A stretch of DNA of 64,000 nt from Asterias amurensis. Its lineage: Eukaryota; Echinodermata; Asteroidea; Forcipulatida; Asteriidae. The translations under genes and the position numbers were made by a program. Below the pieces are notes generated by a model. It saw only the letters and a program-made list of their open reading frames with translations, did no database searches and was not told the DNA's origin. Location: positions 12,102,501 to 12,166,500 of the forward strand of contig NC_092666.1 in NCBI RefSeq assembly GCF_032118995.1, in the 5' to 3' direction. Shown here piece after piece: positions 41,401-56,400 of this stretch. The first letter of the stretch is position 1. Each line of letters opens with the position of its first letter.

Positions 41401-44400
41401 TTGTACCCGCAAGTTTACTATTAATATTTATATTTATAGTTGCTCTTTTACTTCTTGTACAATTGTTTGTAAGATTGTTTGCTTTTTATTTAGCTTCTTA
41501 AAACATTCATGCTTTTGATTCTGGTCAGGCGGTTTTCTTGTTTACTTGTTTTTACCCTGCCAAAACATAGGATTCGATCTGCCTCTAGCTACAGGGCAAC
41601 CTAGGTAGTCTAGGTGGTAAAACACTGCTCTAGAATTGCAAGGGTCGTGGGTTCGAATCCCACCCGAGTAACATGCCTACGTGATTTTTTTTCACAGGAC
41701 TCGGGAAAGTACTGAGTATACAGTGCTATTAAACACACATCGGTGTATGGGTAAAAACCAAAAATTAATACTTGTAGTTGATCACTTGAAACTCTTTCTC
41801 TGACTATTTTACAGGGCATTGCTGGAGGAAGTAATCCTTCATTGGATCAAGGTTTGTTCATCTGTCATTTGTGTGATGAAAAAAACTACATACATGTAGT
41901 TAGTGGCCTGAAGTTTGGACCCTAGCAGAGTCGTTCTCAAAGGCTCATACACTACATCCATGAAAGCAGTCAACTGAAAGCACTCACAAAAAGCAGGGGG
42001 TTTACGAAAAGAGAGAAGTGACAAGGGAGAGGGGGGTGTTGTGATAGTAGGTGAAGGGGCTGTTTTAACCATTGACCACAAGAAGTGCCAGGGAACACTA
42101 AAGAAAAAGTCAATGACGGGGGAAAAAAGTAACTAATTAGTGAATGAGACAGATTAAAAGAAAGGGGGAGGAGTGTCATCATTGATAGGCATGGCACCCT
42201 AGAAAAAACCTGTTATGATTAACTGCGGTAAAAAGAAGATCTAAGGCAAAGACACAAATTATAAGTCGTTTCTGTCTTGGGTGTTTAATCCATGGGGTTG
42301 AATGGTCTGGGGGTTGCTTATCCACAGTTCCTCACTACTCAGATGAACAATCTTTCTGTGGTTACTTACATGTAGTGCCTCAGTTTCCTGTAAAATTGTG
42401 TCAGAAATGGAGCGGTAGGAAGAATGAAGTGATGTCCTGTGCATGGAGGTGTCTATTTCTACCTCCATGTCCTGTGTATATCCTGCTTTTGGGTGGTGAC
42501 TATTTTATGTGTACTTAAAAGTAATGTAGCTCTATTAAATTGAGCTCTGGTTTCATTATCAAATGGGAAGGGACAAAGACAGTTGCAAAATGTTGGAGGT
42601 CATACATAGGTCAGAGTTCATGTCAAAGGTCATGCATGTTATTCTCCTGCCCCTTCCAGATGGTTTCTTGAGGTCCATAGAAGCGGACGCCAATGAGCGC
42701 GCTATGAAGCGCAAGAAGAGGAGAGAGGAGGCCACCATCTTTAAGAATCAGGGAAACGAGAAATTCAAGACGGGCAACTTCCTTCGAGCCGTGGAGCTAT
42801 ACACACAAGGTCTGGAGCGCTTGAAAGATTTCACAATACTGTATACTAACAGAGCTCAGGTACGTGCAACCATAAGACATGCAAGAAGGCAACAGGAAAT
42901 AGTTTTCCCTCACAAAATGTTCACAACAGTTGACTCTTGTAATAAGAACAGGCCTTGAACTTCCCTCTTGAAGAGGCACAGCAATTTTCCTTGAGTAAGA
43001 GGCACTTCTATGAGGAAAATTTGTGTGGAAACCTTGGTACGTCTGCACATCAGAAGGCGACACAATAATTTGCCCTCACAAAAATTTCACAACAGTTGAC
43101 TCTTGTTGTATAACAACTGTCCTCAAACATGCTCTTAAAGGAGCACAGTGATTTTCTCCCCTATTAGGAAATGAAAATTTGTCTGGAACTCTAGCAAAAG
43201 ACTCCACAGCAATGGGTCCTTCCCATGAAATACACTACATGCATGCAGACAGACCCTTTTGGTTGGCGAACGCCATAGAGTTATGCACTAAGCAGAGCTC
43301 AGATACGTGTCCATCAAAACGCGATAGCATAAATTCCCCCCTCACAAAGTTTTTGCTATGGTTTACTCTTGAATTTACAACAGGCCTAGAGCTTTGCTTT
43401 TTGAGGGGCGGGGGGGGGGGGGGGCACGCACAGTAATTTTTCTCTTGAGGGGCATTCTATGAGGAAAATGAAAGTATGTATGGAAACCTTGCAAAGGGCA
43501 CCACAGCAAGAAAATCAAAGGACACCACAGCAATTACCCTTCCCAAGGAAATATGCTACCACTCACGCATGCGAACAGACCCTATTGGTTGGCAAACTCC
43601 TAAGAGTTATTGTGCATAGCAGACGCGCAAACACGTCTGAGCACGCAGCAATTAGCTGTGTACAAAACAGCGTGATGTTATTTTTGCCAACCAAAATTTT
43701 AGTGTTCACGCGTTATGTGCAATTTACCTATTTCATGGGAAGGGTCTATTGCCGTTGGTGATGTGGGTTAATTTGATTCCTGTAACAAGCCATTGGAACT
43801 GGCGAAATAATCTACTCGTAACAGGAATTTTGTATGAGAGGATAGCAAAACAAACACAGTACTGACTGAGGCTATTGCAAATATTCTCAGCTAGGACATT
43901 TAAAAGGTTCTGGAAAACTCATGTAAAGGGACTGGATGGACACTATCGGTTATCACTCAAAATAATTGTTAGCATAAAAACTAACTTGGGAACGAGCAAT
44001 GGAGAGCTGTTAAAACATGAGAAACAGCTCCCTCTGAAGTAACTAATTAAGTTTTTGAGAAAGGTTATTTTGAATTGAATAACAGATCTCAGCTGAGGTC
44101 TCAAATTTTAAGGCATCTAAAAGCACACAACTTGAGCAACAAGGGTGTTTTTTCTTCCATTGTTCTTTCGCAATTTCGATGACCAATTGAGTCAAAATTC
44201 TCACAGATTTGTTTATTTTTTGCATGTTGAGATACACCTAGTGAGAAATTGGTCTTTGAAAATTACAAAAGGTATCCAGGGGTGGATTTCAAAAAGAGTT
44301 AGGACTAGTCTTATCTCGAGTTAGGACCAGTTACTCGTCCTGACTTGGGACTATCAATGCAATTTGTATACACAATGTATCTCCTAGGACTAGTCCTAAG

Positions 44401-47400
44401 TTAGGACTAGTCCTAACTCTTTGTGAAATCGACCCCAGTGCCTTTAATCTTGCAATTTTTAATTTTATTTTCCCTTTGTTTTATTTGGGTATTACAGGCC
44501 CTCAACAAACTGTCACGTTTTGAGGAAGCTAAGGAAGATTGCCATACAGCCTTGCAGCTTGAACCCAACCACGTTAAGGCTAGAATACATCTTGGGAAGG
44601 CATACCTTGGACTGAAGGAATACGACACTGCTGTCAAGACGTACCAAGAAATACTAGAGATCGACCAGAATCAAGAAAAGACTGTCAAAGGTTTGTACAT
44701 TGTTATATTCTTTCATTCATGTAAAGACACTGGACACTATTGGTAATTGTCAAAGACCAGTCTTCTCCCACTTGGTGTATCTCATTCTCAAGATATGCAC
44801 AAAATAACAAACCTATTTGAGCTCAATTGGTCGTCGAATTTGCGAGATAATAAATATAATGAAAGAAAAAACACCCGTGTCACACGAAGTTGTGTGCTTT
44901 CAGAGGCTTGATTTCGATACCTCAAATTCTAAACCTGAGTTCTCGAAATCAAATTCGTGGAAAATTACTTCTTTCTCTAAAACTACGTTACAGAGGGAGC
45001 CGTTTCTCACAATGTTTTATACTATCAACAGCTCCCCATTACTCGTTACCAAGTAAGGGTTTATGCTAATAATTATTTTGAGTAATTACCAGTACTTTGA
45101 GTAGTGTCCACTGCCTTTAAAAAGACTGAATGAGCAGGATACCAGTAAACTCTACCACTTTACATGGTATTTTGGCTGGTCACCATATTCTGGTAAACAT
45201 AATTTTGTTTTGCTTAGCTGATTTATGTGCTTGAGCAGCTCAATGAAATTGTGCCCTGTTTTAATTGGAACTGCAAATATTTTTGTTTCTATTCATTTTG
45301 GTTTATCCATACATAGATGTGCGTAAACACTGTATACTTGATACTTTCCCGAGTTCTTTGGAAAAAAATCACAGGCATGTGGTATTCGAACCCACGACCT
45401 TTGCAATTCTAGAGCAGTGTCATACCAACTAGACCACCGAGGTTGCCCGGTGGCTAGAGGCATTTCGAATCCATAGTTTTAGCAGCGGGTACTGCAACAA
45501 TTTGATAGATGTTAAATTTGCATCGTGGATAACGAATCAACACTTTGGTTTTACCGATATTTTCTGGTGCTATTGGAACTGTAATTTTTATCGCTTTTAT
45601 TTTACTGCTTAGGGTATATCGCTGCAGCTCGCTTAGCAGAGTCCTTAGCAACATCGGCGATGGAAGCTGAGAGACTGTTTAACGAAGGTGATACAAAAGC
45701 GACCGGGGTAGTTCAGATCCTATCCAAGCTCAAACAACCACATCAACCCATCCCATATTATGCCGGGGGATTCAGAATTCTTTGTACTGCTATAAATGAC
45801 AGTAAGTAGAAAGTGTAAAGCCTGTTATATGGGTTCATGGTTCAAATCCTGTTCAAGCTCGAACAGCCCAATCAACCCATTCCATATTACATGTATGCCA
45901 GGGGATGTAGAATTCTTTGTACTGCTATAAATGACAGCAAGTACAATGTATTAAAGTGTCATGGCCTAGCCCTAGCAGGTAAGAGCACTGGACTCAAGCT
46001 CTGGCGTTTCTGATCGAATTGGATGTAAAGTCCTTGGTCCTGTTTCTGAACCCGGTGCACTTATCAAAAAGAGAAGGAGTTCGCCCCGGTGTTCCTGGTT
46101 TGATAGGCTGCATATTGAAAAACCATAACACGATGCTATAGAGAAATAGGTCTCATACTTCAAAAAGTAGCTCTGCATACCTTGCAGGAAAAAATACCGA
46201 GCGCTTTGATAAAGTGATAGAGAAATAAGAACTTATTTATATTGTTACTGTTATTATTGTTATTATGGTGAAAGCAGCTTGTCAAATCACAGCTTTTTAA
46301 GTTGTTCTCATGTTTTTAATTTCTTGCTACAGGCTCATCGCAAGCACTTTTCAGACAGTATGGAGGCTTTCACCTTTTAAGAAATGTCACAGCAATAAGC
46401 CAGTAAGTTTTTTGCGAATAGGGCCCTGGGGCCGATTTCACAATGACCTAAGATTAATCGTTACTGCAAATCAATTGCAGTTGCTAAGTCAAACATAATG
46501 TCACAATACAAATCACTATGGTGATACTGAAATTTTGTCTTGCGATGAATTTTATTGCTTTGTGAAATTGGCCCCTGTTCTGGTTCTGCTTACCATCAGC
46601 TAAGAGCAAAGAATTGTTGCTTACGGAACCAGGGAATTTTAAGCTTACACTGTCAAGCATAATTCACGGGTCTGGCGTGTCATGGTCGAGCGGTTAAGAC
46701 TTTAAGAGCACTGGATTCCTGGTCGTGACATTTGCTACGTAAAATTGGGGAGGTAGTGCTTTCTGCTCTACCGGCCAGGCTTCGGATTGATGATACCCAA
46801 GCCTACATCCGTATGGACTGTAACGGGGGTAACCTTGTTTCAGCCCTAGGAGTAGGTGGCAACGACCTCTACTTGTGTGTGTGCAGACTCCATGTTTCTA
46901 GGCATTCTTCGCTAATACACAGCTATATAGTGCAGAAATTTTGCGACTGCACAGTGTCACGCTATGAGAATGGTGATCATAAACAGCGCAAAATGTTGCT
47001 GTAAGCAGAGCCATGAAACTGGGGCCAGATCATAAGCCATCCTGATCGATCCCACAAAAAATTGAAAAACAAATCTGAGAGGTCAAGGGAAATTCTTGGT
47101 TAATTTGACATGGTTTGGCCCATAACTGATTAGTGATCCCAGGTCAAAATTCCAGTTGAACCCAGTTAACTGGGGTCAACTGGTTCAACTGGATAGTGAC
47201 CAAACTTGTCCATTTTCCATATTAACAAACTGGTTTGGACTAGGTTTAACTGTGTTCAACTAGGTTTAAATTTGAAACCAGTTGGTTTCTGTCCATTTTT
47301 CATAATAAACCAGCTGGTTTTAACTGGGTTTTAACTGTGTTTGATCAACTGAGTTTCAACTAGTTCCAGTTAAACCCAGTTTAACTAGGTTCAATTGGAA

Positions 47401-50400
47401 TTTTGACCTGGGATTCCTTCATCTTTCTACCTTATGTTTTGTTGTTGTAATATACTAATAAATAATAATGATCCAGCCTGGTCTCATATTGCGTAATGTT
47501 GACATACAACTTTTACATGTTTCAATGTAGATGCCTTGATGACGCAATAACATGCGATGATCTTAGTTCAGATGTCGAAGACCTCATTAATGTGATCCTT
47601 GAAATGTTGACAACTGCTGTTACGGACAACAGTAAGTACTACCCATTCTAAACGGTGGGTCAGGATCACTGGCCTTGGGGAAGTGGGTTCCAGGGTGAAT
47701 GTTCTTACTACAGGGCCCGATTTCATAGAGCTGCTAAGCACAAACATTTGCTTAGCATGAAATTTCTTTCTTGATAAAAACAGGATTACCAACCAAATTT
47801 CCATATATATTGCATACTTGTTGCTGGTATTCAGCTGTTGTTTTCTTATCCTGAAAATCACGTGAACATTTTGTTGGTATCCTGTTTTTATCCAGGCAAA
47901 AATATCAAGCTAAGCAAGTTTGTGTGCTTAGCAGCTCAAAGAAATTGGGCCCTGATAACGAAGCCTGTGCGACTAGAAATTTACTACTAGACTAGTCGCG
48001 CCCAAAATAGGTGCGACTTTGACTTTAGTCGCGACGAATTCCTAAGATGCATTGCGGCGAGTGTTTGCCGCTGGCGTAAAAGTAAAAATCCAGGAATGGA
48101 TGTCTGTGTTACTGGTTTGATTGTGTTTCACATGTAAATTATGTTGTCTTGAGTGACACAATTAGTTTACCAAGCAGGAAGTCCTGACTATTTTTGTAGT
48201 AGTTGTGGAGGCACGATTAACCGAGTAGTTGCCATAATGGTAGTCGCTACTCGACTAAGCAATCAAAAGTCACGTTTTCAATACTAGTCGCAGCTTATAA
48301 GTGTCGCAGTAAACCAGTGAGTAGATTTCAGAGAATTTGGGATAAGGGGAAATTCACATGGTGGGCATCTACAAAAATATATATTTTTTATTTATTATTA
48401 TTTTATTTTTTATTTTTTATTATCATATTCTTCAATAATTCATTTGTAAAAAATAATTACATTTTGTTGAAAGGCTTTGCATCATTGGTAATTACTCAAA
48501 ATAATTGTTAGCATAAAAACTTACTTAGTAACTACCAATGAAGAGCTGTTGATACATTAAAACATTTCTCACATTTTGTATACTATCAACCTCTCTCCAT
48601 TACTCGTTACCAAGAAAGGTTTTATGCTAATAATTATTTTGAGTAATTACCGATAGTTTCCACTGCCTTTAAAAGAAGACAAGGGTGTTTTTCTTTCATT
48701 ATTCTCTTGCAAATTCGATGACCAATATTGGGTCCAAATTTTCACAGGTTATTTTATACATATGTGTTGACTGGTCTTTAAAGGCAGTGGACACTATTGG
48801 TAACTACTCAAAATAAATATCAGCATAAAACCTCACTTGGTAACGAGTAATAGAAATAGATTGATAGTATGAAACATTGTGAGAAACGGGTTCCTCTGAA
48901 GTGACATAGAATTCGAGAAGAAGTGACTTTCCACGAATTTGATTTCGAGACCTCAAGCATGTCAAGTTTAGAATTTGAGGTCTCGAAATCAAGCATCTAA
49001 AAGCACACAACTTCGTGTGACAAGGTTGTTTTTTTCTTGCATAGATATCTTGCAACTCCAACGACCAATCGAGCTCAAATTTTCACAGGTTTATTATTTT
49101 ATGCATATGTTAAGATACAGCAAGTGAGAAGAATGGTCTTTGACAATTACCAACAGTGTCCACTGCCTTTAACAATTACCAAGAGGTGCCTTTATGAGTT
49201 TAAGCCTGACATTGTTCTTTTTCTCTCTTCTATTTTTTAGTCGAAAATTCTGCTTTTCTGGTGAATCTTAGTGTTTTTCCATCCCTCGTTCTTGGTCTGC
49301 TTAGACAAAAATCAGAAGGGGGGCTGCGACATCGATGTGTTTTGATGCTCTCCACGTTGTCCAAAAACGCAGAGGGACAAAGTGGAGTTGTTAAAAATGT
49401 CGACCAACAGGAGTAAGTATCTATATTTTTATAGACAGATAGATAGATATAGATAGATAAAATGGTTTATTAAAAAACTGTCCTCGCAGCGCAAAGGCTG
49501 AATTACAACAAGTTTACATAAATTTTAAATAAAATAGGAGGCCAATTGGTAATAAAAAATATGTGGAATAGTCAAGCCACTCCCTAAATTATGCCATCTT
49601 ATTTTGAGTTTTCCTCCCTTAACAAAAACTGAGTCATTTCTTGTTTCATATCCATCCTGTTATTGGTGTAAGTCATGCTTTTGGGTGTGTAACAAATAAC
49701 CAAAATGAAGAAAGAAAAGAAATGGCGCTTGACAAACCCTTTTTTAACCCTTGTCCTTCCATATAGGATGCTGTCTCTACTAGTGACTTTCATCCAATCG
49801 TCTTCTCCACTGGAAGTACGCACTACAGCTTGTAGGCTTCTCAGAGATCTAGCAACGAACAAGGAGTAACTATAATTTTTTCAATAATATTTCATGCTTT
49901 CATTTCAAGGCACTTGACATAATTGGTAATAATTACTAAAAATAATTGTCAGCATAAAAACTTACTTGGTAAAGAGCAATAGAGAGCTGTTGATAGTATA
50001 AACATTTGTGAGAAAGAGGTAATTTCACACTCAAGAAATAAAGGATTTAATAAAGGGGCACACCCCCAAAAACATTGTTTTTGAGAAAGAAGTTATTTCT
50101 CACTTGAATTTTCAAGACCTCAGAATTTGATTTTGAGGTCTCAAATTCAAGCATCTGAAAGCGCACAACTTCATGTGAAAAGGATTGTTTTCTTCCTTTT
50201 TTCTTCCATTTATCTCGCAACTTCTGTAACCAATTGAGTTAAAATGTTCACAGGTTTGTTATTTTGTGCTAGTGTTGAGATACACCAGGTGAGAAGACTC
50301 GTCTATGACCAAGGTTTTAGCCAGGATTTGGTAAAAGGGTGTCCAAATTTGCTGGAAATTTTAAAACTGGGTGTCCAAATTGTTCACCTACAATAAATTT

Positions 50401-53400
50401 ACATGTAAATGACAGATGAAACAGGGTGTCCAAATTAAAAACAGGGTGTCCAAAAGACACCCAGACACCCCTCTGGCTAACACTATGTCTATGACAATTA
50501 CCGAAGGTGTCCAGTGCCTTTGATTTAATTGTTAATTTACTATCATGTGTTTTCACAGGTTTCAATCGAAGTTACAATATGGAGCCGATTCGCATTTAAT
50601 CCCTGCGCTTGAAAGACTGCTGGTAAGAATAAACAATCATTTCATTTCAAATGTATTTTCCAAAAAAGCCATTATACACTTTTGGAACAGAAACAAACAA
50701 AAAAGTTCACAGATTTGCAGGGTTTACAGAAGGTCATGCTGAAAGACTTCTCTTGAAATATTATTTCATAAAATGCTTTACTTTTTGAGAAAACATTAAA
50801 ACAATTATCAATTCTCGATATCGAGAATTACGGATTTATTTGAAACACATGTCATGACACGGCGAAACGTGCGGAAATAACTTCCCGTTTATTTCTCCCG
50901 ACTCTGATGAACGATTGAGCCTAAATTTTCACAGGTTTGTTATTTTATGCATAATATGTTGAGATAGACCAACTGTGAAGACTAGTCTTTGACATTTGCC
51001 AATAGTGTCCAGTGCCAACAGGGGTGCTGTTGAAATATTTTGAGAAAAACACGGTTGAACATGTTCTTTTCTTGCCTTTTTAAAAATTAATCTGTGCACC
51101 AAAGGGATAAGCGCTTTATATATGCATTTAAATAATTATTATTATTATTATTAGGGAGGTTTAGCTGCACGTTACGAGAGCAAACATGTGAACGTAAACG
51201 TCACAAAATTGTGTCGTTTCTAGGTGACGTCCCCATTTTGGGCTTATTGCATGCCCACGTGTGGCGTCTGCACGTACGTACCTGACGTGACAAATGGTTA
51301 CTCCATGTATGCTTAAAACTTGAGTTTTTAACAACACAATTTTCTGACGTTCACATTCAGCTGATTATTTTTAAAATGCTTTTCCATTTTACGTCTTTCA
51401 GGTGAACACTGCTCCTTCCGAAGACTCTTTACTTATGTGCTGCCTTGCAATGATGGACAGTATGGCAGTTAACCCAAAAATCCGTCAAGCAATGTATTGT
51501 AACGCTCCGTTTGTGCGGGCTATCGTCAAAATCATTGTAAGTTGTTGTTGTTTAAAGGTACTGGGCACTATTGGTAATTGTCGACCAGTAACCCACTTGG
51601 TGTATCTCAACATATGCACAAAATAACGAACCTGTGAAAAGTTTAACTCAATTGGTCGTCGAAGTTGCGAGATAATAATCAGATGTTATTTTCGGTTTTT
51701 ACCCATACACCAATGTGTAGTAGCAATGGTAGCAATTGACCCTTTACAGTAGTCGGTACTTTCTTGTGTCCTGTCAAAAATTACTCGGGTGGGGTTCGAA
51801 CCCACGACCCTTGCAATTCTAGAGCAGTGTCTTACCAAGACTACCGAGACTGCCCGGTAGCTAGAGGCAGTTTGAATCCAATGTTTTGGCAGCAGGTACC
51901 GTACTGATACAATATAATGTTAAATTTAAATCTTCAAACCGTGTAAGTTAAATGTAAATCTGTGAACATTGTGTTTTGTGTCCTACAAAAAGTACCCAGA
52001 CTCTTTAAATATAATTTTTGGTTTTCAGGAGACTTATTCTCGGAAACAAGAGATGGAGCTGCAGAGAAACGTCCTCTTATATGTGATGAACCTTCTCCTT
52101 AACATGTGCGTTAAGTGGACCCCCAGATTTGATGAAAAGAGAACCCCATTACCCATAGAGGGTAAGGTACTTTTCCCAACATTACTGTTCTTGCTGGACA
52201 GTGGACAAGAAAACATCAGAAAAGTGAGTAGACCACTTTTTGGATTACCTCCATTAAAGAAAGAGGCTAAGACATGTAAGATCAAACATCGCTTTCGTCA
52301 AACAACTCACACACCTGTTTTCTCCATGTAATTCCTTTTGTAAACTGGACTTAACTGGATCATGGTTTAACCAGTAAGGCTGCTGACTGCCCCTTCAGAT
52401 TAACTACTTATGAATTAAGTTAAATGACCCAAGTTCATCAATTTAACTTCACCCTCTTTGTGAAAATAAAAACATCAATTTTGTCAGACAACTCACACCT
52501 GTTGTCTTCATGTATTTCCTTTTGTCAACAGGACTTAACTTAAGAGATGTTAAATTTGCATTTGGGATAAATAATATTAGTTTTGTTTTTTTACCCATAC
52601 ACCGATGTGTGTTAGCACTGTATACTCGGTACTTTCCTGAGTCCTGTGAGTAACATGCCTGTGATATTTTTTCACAGGACTCGGGAAAGTACTGAGTATA
52701 CAGTGCTAACACAAATCGGTGTATGGGTAAAAACCAAAACTAATGGACTTATTAACTTGATTATGCTTAAATCGGTAGGGTTGCTGCCTGCCCTGTCAGA
52801 ATAACTTCTCATCCATTGTGTTTAATGACCCAAGTTAATCATTGTAGCTACACCCACTGACATGACTGAGTGAAAAGTATGGAGTTGTTATGACCAAACT
52901 TAGAAATTCTTGAACAGAGCTTTACGACAATCTTTAAGTCAGTTCTACACTGTGTATCTAGTAAAACCCATATAGCTCCTCTGTATATGTATCGGTTAAT
53001 ACATTTGATATTTCATTTATTTTTATTTTTATATAGTAATGTTTTTAATGACTATTTTGTAAACTGAACATTTCAGCTTTTAGCCACTGTATTGCAGTGT
53101 TTTAATAAGTAAACCATGAATATTAATAATATTAATATTAACTTGCCCCCCAAAATCATATAGAATTTATATGATTTTTTAATGGACTCATATCAAAGAC
53201 AGTTGTTTCACATTAAATCATTTTTCTTCTTGTAGCCCCATACCAAGAGTGGCTTTTAGCCTTGTTTGGGACAAACTTGCATAAAAGAAGAAGAAAAAAA
53301 AATAAATTATATAATGACCCCTTGCACATGGTCACACGTGGCGACTGATGCCACGCTCACCATGTTGGTGGGCAAGTTAGGTTTACGTGTATTAACGCCG

Positions 53401-56400
53401 CGTCGCCTAAAACGCGCACTTCCCTGCATTACGCACAGCATACTCAATGCATAGAGTTATATATGAAAACGCACAGTGAAATTGCCCACCAGTATGGCGC
53501 ATTCAAGATTTTTCTGATGATGACGTCAGGTGAAATGGGTCAATATGTTTGTTTTGCAGCGTTCCCTTGGAATACTCAGTCATGTCTTACCTTTCGGTGA
53601 TGAGAGTCTAGCGGATGTAGCAAAAGGAAACTACATTCCAAAGATAATCAGGGTCATGAGGGTAAGGTGACATTTTTCATTCTTCTTGTGTCCATGATGC
53701 TCAAATTATGTTTGAATAGTTGTGTAGCATTGTTTTTCAAATTGTAGCCATCTGTTTTTTGTTTTGCATTTATGGCTTTCCATAGTTTTCTAACCTGGGC
53801 CCAATTTCATAGAGCTGCTTAAGCACACAATTTTGCTTAAGCAAAAAAATCCTTGCTTAGTAAAATCAGATTACCTGCCAAGACTCCACTCAATTGGTAT
53901 GGTAAGTAAACGACAGCTAAATACCAGTCACAAGCAAAGTATATTGCATGAAATTTTGGCCAGTAACATGTGTAAAATAAGCGAGCTATTTTCGTGCTTA
54001 AGCAATTTTTTTGCTTAAGCAGCTCTATGAAATTGGCCCCTTTTTTGAAAGTTTCGTGGCTGAGTGGTTAAGACCACCGAATTGGAATGCTGGTTTTTCT
54101 GATCAGCAGAGTGTGGGTTCGAATCCCCAGCCGTGACACTTGAGTCCTTAAGCTTTGTCATTCAGATGGGACGTAAAGCCGTTGGTCCCATGTGTTTTGT
54201 AACGCATGTAAAAGAACCAAGTGCACTTATCGAAAAGAGAAGGGGTTTGCCCCGGTGTTTCTGGCTGTGGCTGCTGTATGCGCCATAGCACCTTGTAAAC
54301 CCTTAAAGGTGTTACAATTGGGTCTCAGAATCCATCACTTCTATAACCTATCTTTTTGAAAGTTTGTACATATACTCAGCGCCTTGAGTACCTTGATGGT
54401 AGATACATTGACGTGCACTAAGACTTCAATAATAGTTTTATTATCATGTCAATTTGATTCACTTACAATATGGTATTTCTGATGCACACAGCCATCGACT
54501 GCGCTCCTTATCAGACTTGACCCGGCTCTCCATTCCTAGATCCAAAAGGAAAGCCAGGGACACGGCCTTCGCGGTTGCTGCACCGCGCTTGTGGAACGCG
54601 CTGCCAGGGAATCTGAGAGGGGCTGCGTCGTTGGCTGTGTTTAAACGCCTCCTCAAGACATTTTTGTTTCCAGAACCATCCTTATTGGCCCGTCTTTTTG
54701 TTTCTCTATTTGCCCGTCGTTGGTCTGGTTTTGTTTTTTGTTCTTATGTTGCCCTCCCTTTGTTAATGTTAGGCGCTCTGTTCTTTGTATAGCGCCGTAT
54801 AAATGCTTTGTATTATTATTAATTATTATTATTATTCTTTATTGCTACCCTCTGTCTGACAGGGTGGGGACCTGACTTGTGGCCACTATGGCATTAAGTG
54901 TCTTGCAGTTCTTACACAGAGGAGTGATAAAGCTAGGAACGATATGGTCAGAACAGATCCAGGTAAATTCTAGCCTTTTTAATAATAACAACTAGTTTTT
55001 ATATAGCGCTTTTCACACCCGAAAAGCATCTCAAAGCGCTTCTACAATGTACATTATTAACCTTGGTCACAGGGCCTTAAATCATTCCTTAAAGCCATTA
55101 TACACTTTCGGAACAGAAAACAAATAAAAGTTCACAGATTTACAAATAACTTACAGGGCTTACAGAAGGTAATGGTGAAAGACTTCTCTTGAAATATTAT
55201 TTCATGAAATGCTTTACTTTTTGAGAAAACATTAAAACAATTTTGCCAATTCTCGATAGCGAGAATTACGGATTTACTGTAAACACATGTCATGACACGG
55301 TGAAACGTGCGGAAACAAGGGTGGGTTTTCCTGTTATTTTCTCCCGACTCCTATGACCAATTGAGCCTAAACTTTCACAGGTTTGTTATTTTATATTTAT
55401 TGTGATACATGAAGTATGGGCCTTTGGAAAATACTGTTTACCGAAAGTGTCCAATGGCTTTAAACCATCTCAGCTCCCTGGGGAGTATAATGTATATTCA
55501 TAGGGAAAGATTGCAAAATTTAACATGCGGTATTTACACTGGTACCTCTGATTTTTTTCCCAGCAGTACTGGTGTAGGGTTTGTTGAAAGTAGGTATGAA
55601 TATACAATGTATGTGGCGTGTCATGGCCGAGCTGTTAAAAGCACCTGATTGAAGCTCTAGTGTTTGATCAGCAGAGTGTGGGTTCGAATCCCGGTCGTGA
55701 CACTTGCTACATAAAGTTGGGGAGGTAGTGCTTTCTGCTCTACCGGCCAGGCTTCAGACTGATGATACCCAAGCCTACATCCGTATGGACTGTAAAAGGG
55801 GTAACCCTGTTTCAGTCCTAGGAGTAGGTGGCAACGGCCTCTGGAAAAAAAAAATGTTGCCCACACCTTGAAGTGGCCTTTAGGTCTTGTGTGTCTGGCG
55901 ACTTGCATAAAAAAATATAATAAGAAAAAGAAAAAAGAAATAGATTCTTGTAAGCCTGAATAATCGTTGATGCATGAAAGATCATTCCAGGCTCATTAAG
56001 AAGATGTAGCTACTCAAAGGAAATATTGGCTGTAATCGTTTTGAATCGTAAAACAGTGCCGTCATCAAACTACTAGATGTGTATGTTGGTTGTTAGATAT
56101 ACATTGTATTTGTCATGTTCTTAGCATGTATAAGTCACAGACAACTAGAATCTGACAGCATTTCAGATTTATTGCTTTGTCTAGATAGGGCCGTTTCAAA
56201 TTTTGTTCAATCTTGAAGATGATCAGAGCATACTGATCGGAATGTTGAACTGTTAACCACCGGTTCTTTTCAGAACTAACACTACCCAAAAAGGGATTTC
56301 CATGTGTTATTCACTATCACTCAACTATCGCGATCCCCCGCTCCACTTCTCCACACCGCCTTCATTACTATTGAACAGACGCTTTGGGAAAACTTCAAGG

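Noticed and set aside
54454-54792. A 112-residue frame as a host gene
   Set aside because: It matches the C-terminal end of LINE reverse-transcriptase ORFs and is followed by a typical LINE tail.
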